Source of the DNA: an uncultured Paracoccaceae bacterium
GTDB taxonomy: Bacteria; Pseudomonadota; Alphaproteobacteria; Rhodobacterales; Rhodobacteraceae
Assembly: GCA_947501555.1 (NCBI GenBank)
Contig: CANMWG010000003.1
Coordinates: 62,001-126,000, forward strand
DNA length: 64,000 nucleotides
Direction: 5' to 3'
Made by a program: the position numbers and the translations under genes. This document shows, piece after piece, positions 25,298-33,860 of this stretch. Under the pieces are notes generated by a model. It was not told the origin of the DNA, made no database searches, and saw nothing but the letters and a program-made list of their open reading frames with translations. How positions within the stretch are numbered: the first letter of the stretch is position 1; each line of letters opens with the position of its first letter.

Positions 25298-27382
25298 ATG
25301 AACAGAACCTATCGCATCGACGATGGTCGTCAGACACTTGTTTTGGCGGCGCGCAATGATCGGCTGCCAGAGGTCGTCTATTGGGGCGCCCGCTTGCCTG
25401 AAGAAGACGACCTTAACACAATCCATGCCGCACATGTGATTGATGTCACGGGCGGGATGTTGGACGAAAACCCCGATTTGTCGGTCTGCCCCGAAGCCTC
25501 GCGCAGCTTTCCAGGCCAACCCGGCCTGATTGTGCGCGACACTGATGGCACGCCCCTACTGCCGAAATTCCGCTTTGTGGATGCCGTTGAAACGACCCAC
25601 CTGCTCTATCTGTCCTATCGCGACGCCGAAAACCGACTTGATCTCAAATTCGGGTTCAAGTGCGATGCACAGACCCACGTGATCGAATGCCAGACCGAGT
25701 TGGAAGCAGACCGCCCTGTGCATCTGCATTGGCTGGCCGCGCCTGTGCTGCCAGGCCCGCAGCACTCGGATGAGATGATCGATGTCTCCGGCCGCTGGTG
25801 TGGTGAATTCCAGTTGTCGCGCACCGCTTGGGCCCCCGGCATGCGCTATCGCGAAAACCGCACTGGGCGGACAGGACACGAACATTTCCCCGGTCTGATC
25901 GTGCCCTGTCGCGGTGCAACCAATACGCAGGGCGAGGCTTATGCCTTTCACTACGGCTGGTCCGGCGGGCACAAGATGATAGCGGAAGAGCTGCAAGACG
26001 GGCGTCGCCAAATCCAATGGGGGCACGCCGCCCGGATGGAAACCGAACCGGCGACACAGTTCAAGACGGCCCCGCTTTACATCGTTTATTCAAACACCGG
26101 GCTGAACGGCTGCGCCACGGCCTTCCAGCGGCACCTGCGCGACAGGGTTGTCACTTGGCCCAAACCGGACGCCCCACGCCCTGTGCATTACAACTGCTGG
26201 GAAGCCGTCTATTTCGACCACAAACTTCCCGTCCTGCAAGATATTGCAGACCGAGCAGCCGCCTTGGGGGCCGAACGCTTTGTGCTGGATGACGGCTGGT
26301 TCGGGAACCGCGATGATGACACGCGCAGCCTTTCGGATTGGAAAGTTGACCCACGCAAATACCCCGACGGGCTGCATCCACTGATCGAACATGTGCACGG
26401 GCTCGGTATGACCTTCGGTATCTGGTTCGAACCCGAGATGATCAACGAAGACAGCGATATCCACAGGGCGCATCCGGACTGGGTTCTGGGCAGCGAGGAT
26501 CAGACGCTTGGGCGGCAACAAAAGGCGCTGAATATGGCGCTGCCAGCCGTGCGGGACTATCTCTATGACCGGATGTCAGCGATCCTGCGGGATCACCAGA
26601 TCGACTATATCAAATGGGATCATAACCGTGTGTTGCCGATGCCTGATGCCTCCCAGACGCGGGGATCCTATGCGCTGATCGATAGGCTGCGGGCCACATT
26701 CCCGCAGGTCGAAATCGAAAGCTGCGCCTCGGGCGGCGGGCGTATCGACTTTGGGATCCTGCAACGGACACAGCGGGTGTGGTTGTCCGACAGTAACGAC
26801 GCGCTCGAACGGCTGCGCATTCAACATGATGCGGCCTTGTTCCTGCCGCTTGCGGTCACAGGCAGCCATGTCGGACCACGGCATTGCCACACGTCAGGAC
26901 GCACGCATGACATCAGTTTTCGGGCTTGGGTTGCGGCGCAACGGCACATGGGGTTTGAAATGGACCCCCGTGAATTGGACGACACCGAAACCGCGGTGCT
27001 GACCGAGGTCACGCGTTGGTGGAAACACAACCGCCATTGGATGCAAACCGCCGATATCCTGCGATTGGACAGTGCCGATCCCGCCGTGCTGGCGGAACAA
27101 CAACTGTCACAGGATCAATCGCAATTTGTGGTCTTCGCAGGCAAAGCGGTCACCAGCGCCCAAATCGCACCACGGCCGCTACGGCTGACTAATCTGGACC
27201 CAGACGCCATGTATCAGATCGAATTAGTAAACCGAAACGCACTACATCACCTGTCACGCGGGACAACGGCCCTGAAATCGGGTCCGATTGACCTATCTGG
27301 CAGCTATCTGATGCACCACGGGATCACCTTGCCCTGGTCATTCCCAGACCGGATGTGGGTGCTTGAGGGGGCAAAACGATGA
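25298..27382 (+). CDS. Alpha-galactosidase, glycoside hydrolase family 36
   Basis: This enzyme removes terminal alpha-linked galactose from oligosaccharides. The 694-residue protein has no signal peptide, so it acts on imported substrates in the cytoplasm. The family pattern is clear: NCWEAVYFDHK, FVLDDGWFGNRDDDTR, FGIWFEPEMINEDSDIH, the nucleophile aspartate in DYIKWDHNRVLP (about residue 440), ESCASGGGRIDFGIL, and the acid/base aspartate in WLSDSNDALERLRIQ (about residue 500). The length is close to the 700-730 residues of related enzymes. Its ATGA-style overlap with the next gene places it in the main catabolic operon. Confidence 0.93.
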   Translation: MNRTYRIDDGRQTLVLAARNDRLPEVVYWGARLPEEDDLNTIHAAHVIDVTGGMLDENPDLSVCPEASRSFPGQPGLIVRDTDGTPLLPKFRFVDAVETTHLLYLSYRDAENRLDLKFGFKCDAQTHVIECQTELEADRPVHLHWLAAPVLPGPQHSDEMIDVSGRWCGEFQLSRTAWAPGMRYRENRTGRTGHEHFPGLIVPCRGATNTQGEAYAFHYGWSGGHKMIAEELQDGRRQIQWGHAARMETEPATQFKTAPLYIVYSNTGLNGCATAFQRHLRDRVVTWPKPDAPRPVHYNCWEAVYFDHKLPVLQDIADRAAALGAERFVLDDGWFGNRDDDTRSLSDWKVDPRKYPDGLHPLIEHVHGLGMTFGIWFEPEMINEDSDIHRAHPDWVLGSEDQTLGRQQKALNMALPAVRDYLYDRMSAILRDHQIDYIKWDHNRVLPMPDASQTRGSYALIDRLRATFPQVEIESCASGGGRIDFGILQRTQRVWLSDSNDALERLRIQHDAALFLPLAVTGSHVGPRHCHTSGRTHDISFRAWVAAQRHMGFEMDPRELDDTETAVLTEVTRWWKHNRHWMQTADILRLDSADPAVLAEQQLSQDQSQFVVFAGKAVTSAQIAPRPLRLTNLDPDAMYQIELVNRNALHHLSRGTTALKSGPIDLSGSYLMHHGITLPWSFPDRMWVLEGAKR

Positions 27383-28137
27383 CCGCCATTCACCCTGATC
27401 TGGAAAACGCATCCATCTTTATCACCGGGGGCGGCAGCGGCATCGGGGCCGCATTAACGGCCGGGTTTGCGGCCCAAGGGGCCAAAGTCGCCTTTGTGGA
27501 CCTGATCGATGCAACCGATTTGTCCCAGACCTTGGGGGCGACCTGCGTCCACAAACCGCTCGCACTGCAATGCGACGTCACCGAGACGGGCGCACTTCAT
27601 GCGGCCATGGATCAGGCATTTGAGGCACATGGACCCTTTAAGGCGGTTGTGAACAATGCAGCCAATGATCAGCGTTACGCGTTGGACGACATCACCCCCG
27701 CCGTTTGGGACACAATGCAGGCGGTGAACCTAAAATCCTATTTCTTCAGCTGCCAGAAAGCCGTCGATTGCATGGCACCCAAAGGGGCAATCGTGAACTA
27801 CGCGTCAATTTCCTACATGGTCGGAACAGCCGCGCTGATCCCCTATGCCACCGCAAACGCTGGCATTTCCGGGCTAACGCGGTCTTTGGCGCGTGAATTG
27901 GGTCCACGCGGGCTGCGCGTGAACGCCATCGCACCGGGTTGGGTGATGACCGAAAAACAAGAACGGCTCTGGGCCACACCTGAAGCCAAAGCGGCATTTC
28001 TGACAAAACAATGCCTGCCGGATCATCTGATGCCAAATGACCTTGTAGGACCCACCCTGTTTCTGGCATCTGACGCCTCGGCAATGATGACCGGACAAAC
28101 CGTGGTGGTCGACGCAGGCGTGGTGACGACAGGATGA
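27379..28137 (+). CDS. SDR-family oxidoreductase, candidate galactose dehydrogenase, catalytic Lys replaced
   Basis: The context (between alpha-galactosidase and DgoK) suggests oxidation of galactose to galactonolactone. The 252-residue protein has the short-chain dehydrogenase fold, with the cofactor motif FITGGGSGIGAALTAGF, NNAAND for the NNAG motif, and a C-terminal SDASAMMTGQTVVVDAGVV segment. The active-site region reads IVNYASISYMVGTAALIPYA followed by TANAGISGLTRSL. The tyrosine of YxxxK is present, but the lysine position is asparagine (codon AAC). This departs from the classic Ser-Tyr-Lys triad. Either another residue substitutes or the activity is altered. L-fucose or arabinose dehydrogenase roles are alternatives. 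Confidence 0.78.
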   Translation: MTAIHPDLENASIFITGGGSGIGAALTAGFAAQGAKVAFVDLIDATDLSQTLGATCVHKPLALQCDVTETGALHAAMDQAFEAHGPFKAVVNNAANDQRYALDDITPAVWDTMQAVNLKSYFFSCQKAVDCMAPKGAIVNYASISYMVGTAALIPYATANAGISGLTRSLARELGPRGLRVNAIAPGWVMTEKQERLWATPEAKAAFLTKQCLPDHLMPNDLVGPTLFLASDASAMMTGQTVVVDAGVVTTG

Positions 28138-29033
28138 CAGACGTGCAAGTAGATTGGATCGCGGTTGATTGGGGCACAAGCAATATGCGGGGATGGGCAA
28201 TGTCGGCATCCGGCTCAGTTCTGGCGGAAGCATCATCCGATCAAGGCATGAGCAAGCTGTCACAAGACGGTTTTGAAGGCGCATTGCTTGACCTTGCTGG
28301 CGACTGGATCAGCGGGCCAACCACAGTGATCGCCTGCGGCATGATCGGATCGCGCCAAGGCTGGGTTGAGGCCCCCTATTCGACCGCGCCCTGCCCTACT
28401 TTGCCCGAAGGGTTTGTAAGAGCGGCAACAAAAAACCAGGACCTGCAGGTCCATGTCATACCCGGCATCAAACAAACCGACCCAGCAGACGTGATGCGCG
28501 GCGAAGAAACCCAAATCGCGGGATTTCTGGCGCGCAACGCCAATTGGGACGGGGTGATCTGCTTGCCGGGCACGCATACCAAATGGGTGCATGTGAGCGC
28601 CGATGAAGTGGTCAGTTTCCAAACCTTCATGACGGGCGAGTTATTCGACACAATCGCCAGCCAAACGATCTTGCGCCATGCGATGAACAGTCCCGATTGG
28701 GACAATGATGCATTCCAGACAGGCCTCAGCGATGGTATGGCCCGCCCTGAAAGACTGGCCGCGCGGTTGTTTTCGCTGCGCGCCGAAAGCCTGCTGAATG
28801 ACATGGCTTCTGGCGTGGCGCGCGCGCGCCTGTCGGGGCTGTTGATCGGCGCGGAACTGACCGCGGCAAAACCCTATTGGCTCGGCCAGCAAATCGCTGT
28901 GATTGGTGAGGGCAGTCTTTCCAAGCTATACGTCGCGGCGCTTGCCACCCAATCCGTACCTGCGACCCAAGTGCAGGCCGCCCCTATCACCATTGCGGGG
29001 CTCACTGCCGCCTACCGCCGCCTGAAAGGATAA
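28134..29033 (+). CDS. dgoK: 2-dehydro-3-deoxygalactonokinase
   Basis: This cytoplasmic kinase phosphorylates 2-keto-3-deoxygalactonate at C6 using ATP. It is the third step of the DeLey-Doudoroff route for galactose. The 299-residue product begins with the family phosphate-binding segment IAVDWGTSNMRGWAMS. It contains GMIGSRQGWVEAPYS, the block VICLPGTHTKWVHVS, and FMTGELFDTIASQTILR, all typical of DgoK. The start overlaps the SDR gene as ATGA and the aldolase gene follows by three bases. The substrate assignment rests on this family match and on the aldolase partner. Confidence 0.93.
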   Translation: MTDVQVDWIAVDWGTSNMRGWAMSASGSVLAEASSDQGMSKLSQDGFEGALLDLAGDWISGPTTVIACGMIGSRQGWVEAPYSTAPCPTLPEGFVRAATKNQDLQVHVIPGIKQTDPADVMRGEETQIAGFLARNANWDGVICLPGTHTKWVHVSADEVVSFQTFMTGELFDTIASQTILRHAMNSPDWDNDAFQTGLSDGMARPERLAARLFSLRAESLLNDMASGVARARLSGLLIGAELTAAKPYWLGQQIAVIGEGSLSKLYVAALATQSVPATQVQAAPITIAGLTAAYRRLKG

Positions 29034-29036
29034 CCC

Positions 29037-29642
29037 ATGTCCCGCCCTTTGATCGCCATTTTGCGCGGCATCACACCTGCTGAGGCCGCCCCCATAGCCG
29101 CCGCCTTGATCGACGCTGGGATCACGCGGATCGAGGTTCCGTTAAACTCACCTGATCCTTTCGACAGCATCAAACGTATGGCGGATGCGCATGGGGATAA
29201 CGCTTTAATCGGCGCAGGCACAGTCTTGTCGGTCGAAAACGTGGGCCGGGTCGCGCAAGCCGGTGGGAAACTGGTCGTATCGCCCAACTGTGACCAGCGG
29301 GTGATCGTCGCCACCAAGACGGCAGGCATGCAAAGCTGGCCCGGTGTAATGACACCAACCGAATGTTTCATGGCGCTGAAAGCCGGAGCGGACGGTTTGA
29401 AAATCTTCCCCGCCAGCCTGATCGGGCCAGAGGGGATCAAGGCCATCCGGGCGATTCTGCCTGTCGGCACCCAAGTCTTCGCTGTGGGCGGTGCGGGTGC
29501 TGACAATTTTGCCGAATGGATGGCCGCTAGTGCAGATGGGTTCGGCATTGGATCGGCCCTGTTCAAACCCGGCTTTTCCGTCGCTGATGTCGCCGCACGG
29601 GCGCGCGACATGGTCGCGGCCTATGATGAGGCAGCAGGATGA
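29037..29642 (+). CDS. dgoA: 2-dehydro-3-deoxy-6-phosphogalactonate aldolase
   Basis: This class I aldolase splits KDPGal into pyruvate and glyceraldehyde 3-phosphate, the last dedicated step of galactonate breakdown. The 201-residue protein is a KDPG/KDPGal aldolase barrel. It has the proton-handling glutamate in [18 protein letters not shown] near residue 35, and [20 protein letters not shown]. The Schiff-base lysine is in [17 protein letters not shown] near residue 122. PLNSP and the FPAS tetrad favour the galactonate form over the gluconate (Eda) form. It lies between dgoK and the lactonase gene, with tight spacing. Confidence 0.93.
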   Translation: MSRPLIAILRGITPAEAAPIAAALIDAGITRIEVPLNSPDPFDSIKRMADAHGDNALIGAGTVLSVENVGRVAQAGGKLVVSPNCDQRVIVATKTAGMQSWPGVMTPTECFMALKAGADGLKIFPASLIGPEGIKAIRAILPVGTQVFAVGGAGADNFAEWMAASADGFGIGSALFKPGFSVADVAARARDMVAAYDEAAG

Positions 29643-30460
29643 TCTTTGATGACACACAATGTCAGCTGGGCGAAGGTCCGCTCTGGCACCCCCTCCGCAA
29701 GCAACTTTTTTGGTTCGATATTCTTGGGCATCGGCTACACACCAAGGGCCACCACTGGCAATTCGACACCTTCGTCAGCGCAGCCGGTTGGGTGGATGAA
29801 AACACGCTGCTGGTGGCCTCCGCCCGCGCGCTGCTGCGCTTTGACATCACAACAGGGGCACATACAGAAATCTGCGCGCTTGAGGCCGATAACAGCGTCA
29901 CCCGGTCCAATGACGGGCGGGCCGACCCGCACGGGGGGTTCTGGATCGGGACCATGGGGATCAATCTGGAAGACAAAGCAGGCGCAATCTACCGGTACTA
30001 CAAAGGCGAATTACGTCAGCTTTTCGAGCAGATCACCGTCACAAACGCGATCTGCTTCGCGCCCGACGGCAAAACGGCCTATTTCACCGATACACCGACC
30101 CATCAAATCATGCGGGTCAGCCTTGATCCCGATGGTTGGCCCACGGGCGAGCCGACTTGCCACATCGACCTGACCGGCACGACCTTCCGACCTGACGGCG
30201 CGGTTGTCGATGCCCAAGGCAACCTGTGGAGCGCGCAATGGGGCGCTGGCCGCGTGGCAGGCTATGCGCCTGACGGCACCTTCATTGAAAGCTTCAACTT
30301 TCCCGCCGATCAAACATCCTGCCCGGCGTTTGGCGGCGACGACCTGACCACGCTTTTCTGCACCAGTGCGGGCGTCGGCCTGAAGGGCCCAGACCAAGGG
30401 AAAACCTTCGCGACCCCAACCCGGCACACCGGTCAGGCAGAACATCAAGTTCTTCTCTAA
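29639..30460 (+). CDS. SMP-30/gluconolactonase family lactonase, probable galactonolactonase
   Basis: This enzyme probably hydrolyses galactono-lactone to galactonate after the dehydrogenase step. The 273-residue product is a six-bladed beta-propeller of the SMP-30/regucalcin family. It has the metal-ligand glutamate in [20 protein letters not shown], and [18 protein letters not shown]. The conserved C-terminal block [19 protein letters not shown] is followed by [10 protein letters not shown]. The start overlaps dgoA as ATGA. Similar proteins in Rhodobacteraceae act on arabinono- or xylonolactone; the dgo neighbours favour galactose here. Confidence 0.88.
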   Translation: MIFDDTQCQLGEGPLWHPLRKQLFWFDILGHRLHTKGHHWQFDTFVSAAGWVDENTLLVASARALLRFDITTGAHTEICALEADNSVTRSNDGRADPHGGFWIGTMGINLEDKAGAIYRYYKGELRQLFEQITVTNAICFAPDGKTAYFTDTPTHQIMRVSLDPDGWPTGEPTCHIDLTGTTFRPDGAVVDAQGNLWSAQWGAGRVAGYAPDGTFIESFNFPADQTSCPAFGGDDLTTLFCTSAGVGLKGPDQGKTFATPTRHTGQAEHQVLL

Positions 30461-30479
30461 ATTCGCCAAAGGGCACATC

Positions 30480-32384
30480 ATGAAACGCAAGCTTGGCGTC
30501 TGCTATTATCCCGAACACTGGCCCGAAGACCAATGGGCTACCGACGCCGCCCAAATGGTGGAGACCGGCCTGTCTTGGGTGCGCATCGGCGAGTTTGGGT
30601 GGAGCCGGATGGAACCCTCGCCGGGCACATTCACGTGGGACTGGTTGGACAAGGCAATTGAGGTGCTCGGCAATACAGGGCTGAAAATCACCCTCGGCAC
30701 CCCAACAGCTACGCCACCGCGCTGGATGCTCGATAAACACCCCGACATGTTAGCCGTTGATGCCGAAGGACGGCCCCGTAAATTCGGCTCACGCAGGCAC
30801 TACGACTTCAGTCACCAAGGCTACCGCGATGAATGTCGTCGGATTGCACGGGCCATGGGCGAACGCTACGGGCAGAACCCACATATCGCGGCCTGGCAGA
30901 TCGACAATGAATACGACTGCCACGACACGACGCTCAGCTACTCCGACACCGCGCGACGGGGCTTTCAAGATTGGCTCGCCCAGCGCTACCAATCCACCGA
31001 CGCGTTGAACCGGGCTTGGGGCAACGTGTTTTGGTCTATGGAGTATGACACATTCGACCAGATCGACCTGCCAAACCTGACGGTGACCGAACCAAACCAC
31101 CCGCATGTGTTGGCTTTCCGGCGCTACAGTTCCGACCAGGTTGTGGCCTTCAACAAGGTGCAGGCGGATGAGCTGCGCAATCATACCACTGCACCTTTGA
31201 TCCATAACTATATGGGGCGCATCACAAGTTTCGACCATTGGAAAGTCGGGGCAGACCTCGATATCGCGTCATGGGATAGTTACCCGATTGGCTTCCTATC
31301 AGACCGGTTGGAAGGCAACGCGAATTTCAAGAAAAACTACCTGCGGCAAGGTCACCCCGACATGCAGGCCTTTCATCACGACCTCTATCGGGCCGTCGGC
31401 AAAGGCCGGATGTGGGTGATGGAACAGCAGCCGGGGCCGGTGAACTGGGCCCCCTACAACCCGGCCCCCCTCCCTGGCATGGTAAGACTTTGGACATGGG
31501 AAGCCTTTGCGCACGGGGCAGAAACCGTCTGCTACTTCCGCTGGCGGCAGGCCCCCTTTGCACAAGAGCAAATGCATGCAGGCCTCCTAAGACCTGACAG
31601 CGCACCAGCACCCGCACGCGCCGAGGCGCGCCAAGTCGCAGATGAATTGGATAATCTGCCAGAGGTTGGAACAGCCAAGGCACAAGCGGCGTTGATCTTC
31701 GATTACGAAAGCGCCTGGGCCTGGGACGCCCAGCCCCAAGGGGCAGATTTTGAGATGTTCCGGCTCGCCTTCGCCACCTATTGCGCGCTGCGGCGGGCGG
31801 GGCTGAACATCGACATCCTGCCTCCCGACACCAGTGACCTGTCAGACTACAAACTTGTGCTTGCGCCGGGATTGATGACGCTTTCGGACAATCTGCGCCA
31901 GGCCTTGGCCAACTTCAAAGGCATCGCCCTGATCGGCCCCCGGACGGACACAAAAACCCACGAATTGGCCATTCCCACCCCCATGGGACCGAACCTACCG
32001 AGCACTGATCTAACCGTCGCCATGACCGAAAGCATCCCGCCAAACGACAAAATCAATCTGCAAGGCGGGGGGCGGTTCAAACACTGGTTCGAGCACCTCG
32101 AAGGAACCGCGCCGACCCACCTCAGCACCACGTCCGGGCAACCTGCAATCATGGGCGGCGACCACATCCGCTATCTGGCAGGCTGGCCGGATGAAGCGAC
32201 ATTCGATGGCATCATCGCCGGGCTCTGCGAGGCACTCGAACTGCCTACCCTGCAATTGCCCGACGGTCTGCGGGTGCGTGACACAGACACGCACCGGTTC
32301 ATCTTCAACTACGCGCCCCAGGCCCAGGCCTGGAAGGGGACCAGCATCCCTGCCGCCGGGGTCCATTGGGAGCCACGCGGATGA
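30480..32384 (+). CDS. Beta-galactosidase, glycoside hydrolase family 42
   Basis: This enzyme hydrolyses beta-galactosides. The 634-residue protein begins KLGVCYYPEHWPEDQWATDA, the usual GH42 opening. The acid/base glutamate is in AAWQIDNEYDCHDT (about residue 145), and the nucleophile is in MWVMEQQPGPVNWAPYNP (about residue 310). After the barrel comes a trimerisation-type domain with LIFDYESAWAWDAQPQGAD. There is no signal peptide, so it is cytoplasmic. It is close to the usual 640-690 residues. It lies 19 bases after the lactonase and overlaps galM by four bases. With the GH36 enzyme it lets one importer feed both alpha- and beta-linked galactosides into the same pathway. Confidence 0.94.
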   Translation: MKRKLGVCYYPEHWPEDQWATDAAQMVETGLSWVRIGEFGWSRMEPSPGTFTWDWLDKAIEVLGNTGLKITLGTPTATPPRWMLDKHPDMLAVDAEGRPRKFGSRRHYDFSHQGYRDECRRIARAMGERYGQNPHIAAWQIDNEYDCHDTTLSYSDTARRGFQDWLAQRYQSTDALNRAWGNVFWSMEYDTFDQIDLPNLTVTEPNHPHVLAFRRYSSDQVVAFNKVQADELRNHTTAPLIHNYMGRITSFDHWKVGADLDIASWDSYPIGFLSDRLEGNANFKKNYLRQGHPDMQAFHHDLYRAVGKGRMWVMEQQPGPVNWAPYNPAPLPGMVRLWTWEAFAHGAETVCYFRWRQAPFAQEQMHAGLLRPDSAPAPARAEARQVADELDNLPEVGTAKAQAALIFDYESAWAWDAQPQGADFEMFRLAFATYCALRRAGLNIDILPPDTSDLSDYKLVLAPGLMTLSDNLRQALANFKGIALIGPRTDTKTHELAIPTPMGPNLPSTDLTVAMTESIPPNDKINLQGGGRFKHWFEHLEGTAPTHLSTTSGQPAIMGGDHIRYLAGWPDEATFDGIIAGLCEALELPTLQLPDGLRVRDTDTHRFIFNYAPQAQAWKGTSIPAAGVHWEPRG

Positions 32385-33325
32385 TCCCTTTCGGCACCAC
32401 GCAAAGCGGCCAAGAGGTGCACAGGATCACGCTCTGCTCAGGTGATCTGACGGTCAATTTGCTGACGTGGGGGGCGGTCGTACAAGATGTGCGGCTGAAA
32501 GGCATCGATCGGTCGCTGACCCTGGGGTCCGACACTCTGGCTGATTACGAAAGGCACATGCGTCACCACGGCGCGCTGATCGGCCCCGTCGCCAATCGGA
32601 TCAGCACCGCGCGGGTCAGGCTGGATGGGATGATGTATGAGCTTGAGCGCAATCAAGACGGGCGCATCCACCTGCATTCCGGAGCGCAAGCAACCCACCT
32701 CCAAATTTGGCAGATTACAGAGGTGACGGACAGCAGCGCAACTCTCACGCTCAACCTGCCTGACGGGGCCTGCGGACTGCCAGGTAACAGACACATCACG
32801 GTCACCTATCAGGTGACAGCACCCGCCACGCTCACCATGCAAATCACAGGCACGACGGACAGTAAAACCTGCATGAATTTTGCGAACCACAGCTATTGGA
32901 ACCTTGATAGCAGCCAGCGCTATGATGGACACTGGCTGCAGATCGATGCAGACCGCTATCTGCCCTGCACAGAGGACGCCTGCCCCACTGGGGAGGTGAC
33001 GGACGTCAGCGGAACGGATATGGATTTCCGGCGAGGCCGGCCCGTCAGGGCGAACGAGCCAGCTCTCGACAACAACTTTTGTCTCTCGGATGCACAAATG
33101 GCTCTGCGCAAGGTCCTTACGCTCACAGGCACATCCGGTGTGAAAATGACCGTCGCAACCACGGAACCCGGCGTCCAAATCTATGACGGGCGCGAAACCT
33201 ACGCAGGGCTGGCGATCGAGGCACAGGGCTGGCCAGACGCGCCCAATAACCCGCGCTTTCCGTCAATCATCGTCACACCGGATCGACCTTACAGCCAAAC
33301 GACTTCTTGGTCCTTTAAGGCTTAG
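32381..33325 (+). CDS. galM: Aldose 1-epimerase (mutarotase)
   Basis: This enzyme interconverts the alpha and beta forms of galactose or glucose, so that sugars released by both galactosidases can reach one dehydrogenase. I start it at 32381, where the ATG overlaps the beta-galactosidase stop; the upstream reading adds five residues. The 314-residue product has GALIGPVANRISTARVRLDG, the catalytic histidine in NFANHSYWNLD (about residue 172), and the catalytic glutamate in YAGLAIEAQGWPDAPNNP near residue 290. It is the last gene of the operon and its end overlaps the convergent uraH gene by four bases. Confidence 0.92.
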   Translation: MIPFGTTQSGQEVHRITLCSGDLTVNLLTWGAVVQDVRLKGIDRSLTLGSDTLADYERHMRHHGALIGPVANRISTARVRLDGMMYELERNQDGRIHLHSGAQATHLQIWQITEVTDSSATLTLNLPDGACGLPGNRHITVTYQVTAPATLTMQITGTTDSKTCMNFANHSYWNLDSSQRYDGHWLQIDADRYLPCTEDACPTGEVTDVSGTDMDFRRGRPVRANEPALDNNFCLSDAQMALRKVLTLTGTSGVKMTVATTEPGVQIYDGRETYAGLAIEAQGWPDAPNNPRFPSIIVTPDRPYSQTTSWSFKA

Positions 33326-33666
33326 CTTCCGCGATATGTCGAAAAGCTGAAGGGCGAAACAAGCAGTGGGACATGGTAATGTGACGTCGGATCATTGATG
33401 CCAAAGCGGATCGGGATTTCGTCCAGAAAGGCAGGGGCTTCGGACCGGCCAAAATAGTCACCCACCTGAAACAACAGCTCATAGCGGCCAACGGCAAAGT
33501 CGGGGGCTGGCAAGATGGGGGTATCCGTACGCCCATCGTCATTGGTGACCATCGTGACAACGTGTTCGCGGACGTCATCGTCAAAACGGTAAAGATCAAC
33601 TTTCATGCCAGCGGCAGGCAAGCCGCTTGCGGTATCCAGCACATGGGTTGTCAAAAATCCAGCCAT
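33322..33666 (-). CDS. uraH: 5-hydroxyisourate hydrolase
   Basis: This transthyretin-like enzyme hydrolyses 5-hydroxyisourate, the product of uric acid oxidation, to OHCU on the way to allantoin. The 114-residue protein has the N-terminal GFLTTHVLDTASGLPA with the catalytic histidine, DGRTDTPIL with a conserved arginine, SHYHVPLLVSPFSFSTY, and the diagnostic C-terminal YRGS. It has no signal peptide. No other urate gene is in the window, so it is isolated from the rest of the pathway. It converges on galM with a four-base overlap, and its own promoter must lie in 33667-33860, which it shares divergently with cydA. Confidence 0.94.
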   Translation of the reverse strand: MAGFLTTHVLDTASGLPAAGMKVDLYRFDDDVREHVVTMVTNDDGRTDTPILPAPDFAVGRYELLFQVGDYFGRSEAPAFLDEIPIRFGINDPTSHYHVPLLVSPFSFSTYRGS

Positions 33667-33860
33667 TCCGGGTCCTTTCGGTTGACTTACGTCTTTCGGA
33701 AATTGCGTAGAATGTCACGCGGGTTTTGATAATTTCTTGGGCGCGTGGCTATGCTTATCAGCCCGCGATGTGCTGTCGCACCCCCCTGACCAGCGACGAC
33801 AGACACCCATATAAGGCTTAGGAAAGCCAAGCATGGCGAAATGAAAGGCGAGGCGTATCA

